Origin: Rhizobium sp.
Lineage (GTDB): Bacteria; Pseudomonadota; Gammaproteobacteria; Burkholderiales; Thiobacillaceae
Assembly (NCBI GenBank): GCA_019459285.1
Contig: JAIBEL010000013.1
Span: 39,579-103,578 of the forward strand
Direction: 5' to 3'
Length of the DNA: 64,000 nucleotides
Positions 53,976 to 64,000 of this stretch are shown one piece after another. Every line of letters starts with the position of its first letter. The stretch's first letter is position 1. A program made the position numbers and the translations under genes. A model generated the notes under the pieces. That model was not told the DNA's origin, did no database searches, and was given only the letters and a program-made list of their open reading frames with translations.

Positions 53976-54404
53976 CTACTCGCCCATCAGGTGCAACATC
54001 ACACTGCGCATTTGCGGCGCGCGCCGGTGCTCAAAAACATAGATTCCCTGCCAGGTGCCGAGCAACGGACCGCCCTCCCCGACCGGGATTGCCAGGTGGG
54101 TCTGCGTCAGTGCCGCGCGTACATGCGCCGGCATGTCATCCGCACCTTCCAGCGTGTGTTCGTAAATCGGATCGTCCTCCGGCACCAGCCGCGACAGGAA
54201 GTGCTCCAGGTCGGTCTGCACCGTCGGATCGTAGTTTTCCTGGATCAGCAGGCTGGCCGAAGTGTGGCGAATAAACAGGGTAAGCAGGCCTTGCCGGATG
54301 CCGCAGGTTCTTACCCAGTCACGCACCTGCGGCGTGAACGCATACAGCCCCTTGCCGTGAGTGGGTATGGTGATTTCATGAAAGGCCTGGCGCATAGGCC
54401 GCAT
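53976..54404 (-). CDS. yjbQ: YjbQ family protein (UPF0047)
   Basis: A 142-residue protein of the YjbQ family. Typical motifs are visible: LFIRHTSASLLIQENYD, DDMPAHVRAALT and GTWQGIYVFEHR. The three conserved His residues could bind a metal or phosphate. Family members rescue thiamine-requiring mutants and are annotated as secondary thiamine-phosphate synthases; the physiological role is unclear. An ATG at 54395 is an equally possible start. It lies 43 bp upstream of lolC on the same strand and diverges from the next gene. Confidence 0.9.
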   Translation of the reverse strand: MRPMRQAFHEITIPTHGKGLYAFTPQVRDWVRTCGIRQGLLTLFIRHTSASLLIQENYDPTVQTDLEHFLSRLVPEDDPIYEHTLEGADDMPAHVRAALTQTHLAIPVGEGGPLLGTWQGIYVFEHRRAPQMRSVMLHLMGE

Positions 54405-54435
54405 TCTAACGAATCCGCTTTGCTACACTCGGCGC

Positions 54436-55434
54436 ATGCTGTTCCTCATCCCCCATCTCTTCCCCTCTGCCCGGCTGCTGGAAGCCGCGGCACAGGATCT
54501 GCGCCTGCCTGCATTGCAGACCCTGCTGGCGCGCGGCCATCGCCAGCCCAGCCCGGCCGAGGGCGTGGAAGCGGCCCTGTGCGAGGCGCTGGGTATCGCC
54601 CGCCAGCAGGACTGGCCCGTTGCGCCGATCAGCCTTGAGGCGGATGGCGGCGTGGCCGGCGAAGCCTACTGGCTGCGTGCCGACCCGGTACACCTTCGGG
54701 TCATGCGCGACCGCATCGTGCTGGCCGACAATGATACGTTGGAACTGACGCAACCTGAGGCCGATGCGCTGACCACCACAATCGGTCAGCATTTTGGCGC
54801 GGATCCAAGCCCGATAGCATGTCACCCCACTCGCTGGTATCTGCGGCTCGACCATGTGCCACGCCTGACCACTTGCGCACGCTCCGTCGCAGTCGGCTGC
54901 GATATCGATCCCTTGCTGCCGCATGGCGACGATGCCATGCAATTCCGCGCGTGGTCGAACGAAGTGCAAATGCTGCTGCACGACCATCCGGTCAATCTGG
55001 CACGCGAAGCGCGCGGCGAGTTACCGGTCAATGCACTGTGGTTGTGGGGAGGCGGATGTCTGCCTGCCCCTCTCACCCCGACCGCTCCGCTGTATGCTCG
55101 GAACGCCGATGCGCGTGCACTCGGCGCGTTCTGCGCCATGCGCGTACAGCTTCTTCCTGAGCAGATGGACATCTCCCTGCTCAAAAGTGGAGGGGTGATG
55201 CTGCTGGACAATTTGACGCACGCGGGGCAGTACGGCGATGCCTATGGCTGGCGTGAGGCCTTGCGCGGCCTGGAACGCGACTGGTTCGTTCCGCTGCGGG
55301 GCGCACTGCACAGGAGCGGTCCGCAGGGGCTGAGCCTGAATGATCCGGTCAACGGAAAGATGCTGCGGCTTCAGGCCAGCGATGCGTGGAAATTCTGGCG
55401 CCACCCCCGGGACCTGGTCTCGATGCTCGCTTGA
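54436..55434 (+). CDS. RpfE-type / phosphoglycerate mutase-like protein
   Basis: A 332-residue protein typical of betaproteobacteria and annotated as RpfE-type regulatory protein or cofactor-independent phosphoglycerate mutase-like. Recognisable parts are LFLIPHLFPSARLLEAAAQDLRLPAL split at the start, WSNEVQMLLHDHPVN, and LWLWGGGCLP. I see no clear alkaline-phosphatase-type metal site, so catalytic activity is doubtful. The ATG at 54436 lies 7 bp after a TACACT -10-like box, which would give a leaderless message; that is speculative. It converges on rimO. Confidence 0.75.
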   Translation: MLFLIPHLFPSARLLEAAAQDLRLPALQTLLARGHRQPSPAEGVEAALCEALGIARQQDWPVAPISLEADGGVAGEAYWLRADPVHLRVMRDRIVLADNDTLELTQPEADALTTTIGQHFGADPSPIACHPTRWYLRLDHVPRLTTCARSVAVGCDIDPLLPHGDDAMQFRAWSNEVQMLLHDHPVNLAREARGELPVNALWLWGGGCLPAPLTPTAPLYARNADARALGAFCAMRVQLLPEQMDISLLKSGGVMLLDNLTHAGQYGDAYGWREALRGLERDWFVPLRGALHRSGPQGLSLNDPVNGKMLRLQASDAWKFWRHPRDLVSMLA

Positions 55435-55461
55435 ATCAAAGGCCCCGTTCAGCAGAGGCCG

Positions 55462-56793
55462 TCAGATCGGCGTCGCCCACAGATCGTGTTCGTCGGCTTC
55501 CTCTACGCGTACCTTGAGGCGTGTTCCAGGCTTCAGATCGAACACGCCTTCGAGATACACTACCCCGTCGATTTCCGGCGCGTCGGCATGGCTACGCGCA
55601 AGCGTGCCAACGTCGTCCTGCTCGTCGACGATCACCTCGATCTCACGTCCTATCTTGGCATCGAGCCGTCCCGCCGATATGTCTGCCTGCACGTCCATGA
55701 AGCGCGCCAGGCGCTCCTCTTTCAGCGCCTCCGGAACAGCGTCGGGCAGCGCGTTCGCCGCCGCCCCTTCCACCGGCGAATACTTGAAACAGCCGACACG
55801 GTCGAGCTGCGCCTCCTTGAGAAAGGCCAGCAATTCCTCGAACTCGGCCTCCGTTTCGCCGGGAAAGCCGACAATGAACGTCGAGCGCAGCGTGAGATCG
55901 GGCACGGCGGTACGCCAGGACTGGATACGGTCCAGCGTCTTCTCGACCGCGCCGGGCCGCTTCATCAGTTTCAGAATGCGCGGGCTGGCATGCTGAAACG
56001 GAATATCGAGATAAGGCAGGATGATGCCGTCGGCCATCAGCGGAATCACATCATCCACGCTGGGGTAGGGATAGACGTAATGCAGGCGCACCCAGGCACC
56101 GAGGCTGCCGAGCCCCGCGGCGAGTTCGGTCATGCGCGTTTTCAGTGGGCGGCCATTCCAGAACCCGGGGCGATACTTCACGTCGACCCCATAGGCGCTG
56201 GTGTCCTGTGACACTACCAGCAACTCCTGCACCCCTGCCTTGACCAGGGCTTCCGCCTCGTGCATCACGTCGCCGATCGGGCGGCTCACCAGATCGCCGC
56301 GCATCGACGGAATGATGCAGAAGGTACAACGGTGGTTGCAGCCCTCGGAAATCTTCAGGTAGGCATAATGGCGCGGCGTCAGCTTGATGCCGCCCGGCGG
56401 AATCAGGTCTTCGAATGGATCGTGTGGTTTGGGCAGCGCGGTATGCACTGCTTCCATCACCTCGTCCAGCGCATGAGGGCCGGACACCGCCAGCACCTTG
56501 GGATGAGCTTCACGTATCACCTCACTCTTGGCACCGAGGCAGCCGGTGACAATGACCTTGCCGTTTTCCGCCAGCGCTTCGCCGATCGCCTCGAGCGATT
56601 CCTGTACCGCCGCGTCGATGAAGCCGCAGGTATTGACCACGACCACGTCGGCGTCGTCATAGCTACCTACAATGCCATAGCCCTCGGCGCGCAGCTGGGT
56701 AAGAATCCGCTCGGAATCGACCGTCGCCTTCGGACAGCCGAGGGAAACGAATCCGACAGTCGGCGTGCGGGCGGGTTTGGCTTTGGTTACCAT
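55462..56793 (-). CDS. rimO: Ribosomal protein S12 methylthiotransferase RimO
   Basis: A 443-residue radical SAM enzyme. The N-terminal domain begins [16 protein letters not shown] with the first cluster Cys and has VNTCGFID and GCLGAKS with the others. The radical-SAM motif CNHRCTFC lies near residue 150, and a TRAM domain ends the protein. RimO adds a methylthio group to Asp 88/89 of ribosomal protein S12. All six cluster-binding cysteines are present. The start ATG at 56793 is used. It is a housekeeping gene that marks the return to core chromosome. Confidence 0.96.
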   Translation of the reverse strand: MVTKAKPARTPTVGFVSLGCPKATVDSERILTQLRAEGYGIVGSYDDADVVVVNTCGFIDAAVQESLEAIGEALAENGKVIVTGCLGAKSEVIREAHPKVLAVSGPHALDEVMEAVHTALPKPHDPFEDLIPPGGIKLTPRHYAYLKISEGCNHRCTFCIIPSMRGDLVSRPIGDVMHEAEALVKAGVQELLVVSQDTSAYGVDVKYRPGFWNGRPLKTRMTELAAGLGSLGAWVRLHYVYPYPSVDDVIPLMADGIILPYLDIPFQHASPRILKLMKRPGAVEKTLDRIQSWRTAVPDLTLRSTFIVGFPGETEAEFEELLAFLKEAQLDRVGCFKYSPVEGAAANALPDAVPEALKEERLARFMDVQADISAGRLDAKIGREIEVIVDEQDDVGTLARSHADAPEIDGVVYLEGVFDLKPGTRLKVRVEEADEHDLWATPI

Positions 56794-56820
56794 GACGTTC
56801 AGTCCTGATGGAGCAATAAG

Positions 56821-57039
56821 ATGTATATCGTAGCGATTGGTTGGGCCTATGTGATCCTGATGGTGGCGATCACCGCCAGCAGTATCGGCAAGGCCTTGGC
56901 CATCCTGTTTTTCCTGGGCGTACTGCCGCTGGCCTTGTTCATCTATGTCGCGGATGGGCCACGGCGACGCCGGCGTTCAATGGCCCTCGCCGATGAAGTA
57001 GCCCGCCAGGGCGACGGTCGCGACACCCAGTCCGATTAG
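56821..57039 (+). CDS. Small membrane protein
   Basis: A 72-residue protein with two hydrophobic segments ([14 protein letters not shown] and [17 protein letters not shown]), then a basic and acidic cytoplasmic tail (PRRRRRSM...). Function is unknown. Its 3' end overlaps the end of the convergent ZIP transporter gene by 63 bp, which is unusual and might produce antisense interaction. It diverges from rimO, with 27 bp between the two starts. Confidence 0.7.
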   Translation: MYIVAIGWAYVILMVAITASSIGKALAILFFLGVLPLALFIYVADGPRRRRRSMALADEVARQGDGRDTQSD

Positions 57040-57753
57040 CGTGAGCTGCTGCAGGGTTGCACCGATTTCCGCACGCTTGTGCAAACCGGGAATCAGATCC
57101 GACAAGGCCACATACAACATGCTGGCCCCTGCCAATCCGAGCAGCACCGGCATCCATCCCTGCAGCATCGACAGGGCGTAATATCCGACCAACGCACCCA
57201 CCATGGTCGCCACACCGGTCAGGAAATTGAGCGCCAACGCCTGTGTGCGGGTATAGCCTGAATGCAGAAGAATCAGAAAATCGCCGATCTCCTGCGGGAT
57301 TTCGTGCGCGATGATGGCCAGCGCCGTGATTGCCCCCAAGCGGAAATCGACCAGGAAGGCGCCGGCAATGATGATGCCGTCGACAAAATTATGAAAGGTG
57401 TCGCCTACCGTGATCATCATGCCCGATCGCCCATGATCATGGCCATGATCATGGCTGCTGTGGGCTTCGCATATCTCGTCGTGGCAATGACGCCACAACA
57501 CCAGCTTTTCCAGCAGGAAGAACAACAGAATGCCGCCCAGTACAGCATTGGCAACCGTCTTGACGTCCCCGCCCATTTCAACCGCTTCCGGCAGGACTTC
57601 CAGTAAGGAGGCACCCAGCAAGGCGCCAATGGCATAGCTCACCAGCACAGGCACCCAACTGGGGCGTGCAGAAAAGGCCAATAGTGCAGCCAGCAACAAA
57701 CTCAGCACGCTGCCCGCGGCAGTTGCGACCAGAATGACTGCAAGGGTAGACAT
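56977..57753 (-). CDS. ZIP-family divalent metal transporter
   Basis: A 258-residue transporter with about eight membrane helices. A His-rich loop (HSSHDHGHDHGRSG) lies near residue 105. The transport helices carry DTFHNFVDGIIIAGAF and ALAIIAHEIPQEIGDF, with the metal-binding His, Asn, Asp and Glu. ZIP proteins import zinc, iron or manganese toward the cytoplasm. I use the ATG at 57753 (MSTLAVILVATAAG) over a longer frame to 57771. Metal specificity cannot be read from sequence alone. Confidence 0.92.
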   Translation of the reverse strand: MSTLAVILVATAAGSVLSLLLAALLAFSARPSWVPVLVSYAIGALLGASLLEVLPEAVEMGGDVKTVANAVLGGILLFFLLEKLVLWRHCHDEICEAHSSHDHGHDHGRSGMMITVGDTFHNFVDGIIIAGAFLVDFRLGAITALAIIAHEIPQEIGDFLILLHSGYTRTQALALNFLTGVATMVGALVGYYALSMLQGWMPVLLGLAGASMLYVALSDLIPGLHKRAEIGATLQQLTLIGLGVATVALAGYFIGEGH

Positions 57754-57892
57754 GGAATGACAAACCACCAAGAAAGGAAGGGATTATACCGGTGGAAGAC
57801 ATCGAGACTGATGGCCGAGAGCAAATCCACCTCCCGGATTACCTCACGAACGGGGGATTGTGCCTGTCCGCCCTCTTGCGGGTCAATTCGTC

Positions 57893-57928
57893 GCGTATTC
57901 CGCAGCCCCAACAGGCTACGGAATACGC
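57893..57928. other. Long stem-loop between comEA and the ZIP gene
   Basis: GCGTATTCCG (57893-57902) pairs perfectly with CGGAATACGC (57919-57928), and an inner AGCC/GGCT pair extends the stem. There is no T run. It may stop or stabilise the 3' end of the comEA transcript. Confidence 0.5.
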
Positions 57929-57974
57929 CACCAACACGTCGAAGCCAAAACGGCTCCGGTCTAAAGTAGCGCGG

Positions 57975-58247
57975 CTATTTCTTGGCTTTTTCCGGCCCGA
58001 CCGACAGCTCACCCTTCAATTTCTCGACGCTGGTACTGCCAAAACCTTTGACATTATCCAGCTCGTCCAGGCTCTTGAAACTGCCATGCGCTTCGCGATA
58101 CGTGATGATTGCCTTCGCCTTGGCCGGCCCCAGCCCCTTGACCGCCTCAAGCTCCGACTGGGTAGCCGTATTGATATTCACTGCCGCATAAGCGGGAAGC
58201 CCCATCAGACCACCCAGAACCAATGCAACCATAACAAGCTTGTTCAT
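57975..58247 (-). CDS. comEA: ComEA-family helix-hairpin-helix DNA-binding protein
   Basis: A 90-residue protein with a signal peptide (MNKLVMVALVLGGLMGLPAYA) followed by the helix-hairpin-helix core VNINTATQSELEAVKGLGPAKAKAI and a second hairpin ELDNVKGFGSTSVEKLKG. ComEA binds incoming double-stranded DNA in the periplasm during transformation. The start at 58247 follows GGAGGATGT, a strong ribosome site. comEA is intact although comEC is interrupted in this genome. Part of the sequence is shared by general short HhH proteins, so a non-competence role is possible. Confidence 0.88.
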   Translation of the reverse strand: MNKLVMVALVLGGLMGLPAYAAVNINTATQSELEAVKGLGPAKAKAIITYREAHGSFKSLDELDNVKGFGSTSVEKLKGELSVGPEKAKK

Positions 58248-58414
58248 ACATCCTCCTGAAGTTTTTTAACGTGGGCCAATTCCCACGCGACAAACTTACC
58301 TTCAACAATAAAGATGTGCCATACAACTAAAGTTGTAGATGAAGTCTAGTTGATTGATTTTAATAGATAAATAATTGGAGGCGCCCACGAATGAATGTGC
58401 AATTCCCGCGCAAT

Positions 58415-58445
58415 AAAAAACCCCCTCAAGAGTTGAGGGGGTTTT
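58415..58445 (-). terminator. Intrinsic terminator of the rRNA operon
   Basis: CCCCCTCAA (58421-58429) pairs with TTGAGGGGG (58433-58441), nine base pairs with a three-base loop. Reading on the minus strand the stem is followed by six T residues. It lies 36 bp beyond the 5S gene. A second small hairpin, ATCCCTC/GAGGGAT at 58451-58468, precedes it. Confidence 0.92.
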
Positions 58446-58480
58446 GTGGTATCCCTCGGGTGAGGGATACGGATAAGGAG

Positions 58481-58594
58481 TCTGACGATGACCTACTTTC
58501 ACAGGCGAGGTGCCTACTATCATTGGCGCGGGAGCGTTTCACCGTCCTGTTCGGGATGGGAAGGGGTGGTTCCACTCTGCTATGGTCGTCAGAC
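58481..58594 (-). rRNA. rrf: 5S ribosomal RNA
   Basis: The minus strand shows the 5S core: GACCATAGCAGAGTGGAACC, CCCATCCCGAACAGG and GAAAGTAGGTCATCGTC. The 5' and 3' ends (GTCTGACGA and TCGTCAGAC) pair as the terminal stem. Length is about 114 nt. It is the last gene of the operon. Confidence 0.95.
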
Positions 58595-58803
58595 AAAGGG
58601 GTGGGGATCAAGGCTGCCTTTAATTAAAGGCGGTGGTCTTGACCCCGCATTCGGATTGTCTGGGTGCCGTCGATCTTGCGATCTTGGGCCGACTGTTTGA
58701 TCACGCAGGTTTTCACCGGCGTGTCTGGAAGAAGGTTATGGGTTGTTACTGTATCGCGCACACACACGCTGCTCTGTATTAAATACAGCGCTTCTCAAAA
58801 TTA

Positions 58804-61690
<2,887 letters not shown>

Positions 61691-61833
61691 CTATAATTTT
61701 GAGGACTGACGAATCAGTCTCGCATTACAGGTGTGTTTGCTTTCCACTCCACCAGGCTCGGCGCCCAACAGAGTGGTCGATACAATTTCAACCCATGTTG
61801 ATGCATTCATCACAAATGCATCACCTTCTTCCA

Positions 61834-61850
61834 AATTTTTAAAGATCAGC
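61834..61850 (-). promoter_or_regulatory. boxA-like antitermination element in the rRNA spacer
   Basis: The minus strand reads GCTGATCTTTAAAAATTTGG, a boxA-type sequence placed between tRNA-Ala and 23S. It would bind NusB/NusE to keep polymerase elongating. A similar element lies in the 16S leader. Confidence 0.65.
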
Positions 61851-61949
61851 CGTTACGCATAAATGCGTAAGCACTAAAGCCAATGGCCCTACTGCTTACG
61901 ATTCACGCTGATAGGTACTACGTTTTCCACCAACCCAACCAAGAGTGAG

Positions 61950-62025
61950 TGGTGGAGGATGACGGGATCGAACCGACGACCCCCTGCTTGCAAAGCAGGT
62001 GCTCTCCCAGCTGAGCTAATCCCCC
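61950..62025 (-). tRNA. tRNA-Ala (anticodon TGC)
   Basis: A 76-nt cloverleaf on the minus strand: acceptor GGGGGAT, D-arm TAGCTCAGCTGGGAGAGC, anticodon loop TTTGCAA, T-arm GGTTCGATCCC, and encoded CCA. It lies in the 16S-23S spacer as usual for this operon type. Confidence 0.97.
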
Positions 62026-62164
62026 TCTGTACTTCGATAGCCTTCGCATCGCGGCGTTGCTCAACGCCTTGTGTGCACTAGCACACGGCGGCGTCTCGCG
62101 CCTTGCGCTGCTCGACTCTCAAAGTTCAGAGCCAACCAGCATCCGGCCAAGCCACCACTATGTC

Positions 62165-62241
<77 letters not shown>

Positions 62242-62286
62242 GGTCTTGAAACAACCGATAGGTGTGAGTGTTGAAGCGGCTTTCTC

Positions 62287-63826
<1,540 letters not shown>

Positions 63827-63983
63827 TACCTGCTATTACTTCAAATACTTCAGTCGCTCAACTCAAACTCACGCCGCTAAATTAATAACGACGCTTCATT
63901 CAAGTGTGAGCATTTATGCTAGCTGTCAGACCAACCTAAGTCAGCCCAACTACCGCAACAACACCCACACCTATCGGCTGTAA

Positions 63984-63998
63984 ATTGTTAAAGATCAA
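63984..63998 (-). promoter_or_regulatory. boxA-like element in the 16S leader
   Basis: Minus-strand sequence TTGATCTTTAACAATTT near the window edge resembles boxA (TGCTCTTTAACA). The rRNA promoters themselves are expected further right, outside the window. The 63827-63983 interval holds only leader sequence. Confidence 0.6.
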
Positions 63999-64000
63999 TC

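Noticed and set aside
54401..54436. Promoter and leaderless start for the RpfE-type gene
   Set aside because: TACACT is a fair -10 box, but no matching -35 was found, so I did not list it as a promoter.

Overview
The window comes from a betaproteobacterium. The evidence is the rRNA operon at the right end (16S, tRNA-Ile, tRNA-Ala, 23S, 5S), whose 16S and 5S look betaproteobacterial, and the neighbouring core genes comEC, lolD, lolC, yjbQ, rimO, a ZIP transporter and comEA. I cannot name a genus without a database search.

The window has two parts. Positions 1 to about 51285 are an accessory island that I read as one end and most of the body of a Tn7-like transposon. It carries tnsA, tnsB, tnsC and tniQ (36984-42764). 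It ends inside comEC, at three spaced 20-bp repeats (51135-51277) that closely resemble Tn7 TnsB-binding sites. The other end of the element lies left of the window. The comEC reading frame is cut after about 239 native codons, so the host has probably lost ComEC-dependent DNA uptake.

The cargo is dense in genome defence. From left to right: a partial unknown gene; an HNH nuclease; a DUF2971 gene broken by an in-frame amber codon; a QatABCD system (3417-8126, minus strand) directly downstream of a type I restriction-modification operon hsdM-hsdS-(membrane protein)-hsdR (8176-15099); a WYL-domain regulator (15298-16200); a plus-strand cluster with a multiubiquitin-type ubiquitin-like protein, an E1-like ThiF enzyme and a DUF6527 protein (16327-18475), followed closely by an SbcD/SbcC-like nuclease-ATPase pair (18561-23283); and, facing it on the minus strand, a tightly packed seven-gene run terB-like, brxD-like, brxHI-like, jetA, jetB, jetC, jetD (36147 to 23326). 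The last four genes are a type I Wadjet system. The first three are BREX-type accessory components with no BREX core genes. After the transposition genes come a conserved gene of unknown role, a possible Xre/ParS-like protein, a HEPN-like protein, a GNAT acetyltransferase, an RloC/PrrC-like anticodon nuclease candidate, a protein that may be a diverged TnsE-like targeting factor, and a DUF2939 protein.

The right part (51286-64000) is ordinary chromosome: the 5' half of comEC, the lolCD lipoprotein exporter genes, yjbQ, an RpfE/phosphoglycerate-mutase-like gene, rimO, a ZIP metal transporter, comEA, and a minus-strand rRNA operon ending in a clear intrinsic terminator.

Most worth a second look are the physical coupling of Wadjet to the terB-brxD-brxHI trio, the coupling of the ubiquitin-like cluster to an SbcCD-like pair, the predicted transposon end inside comEC, and the RloC-like protein whose candidate active-site triad has exactly the PrrC spacing.
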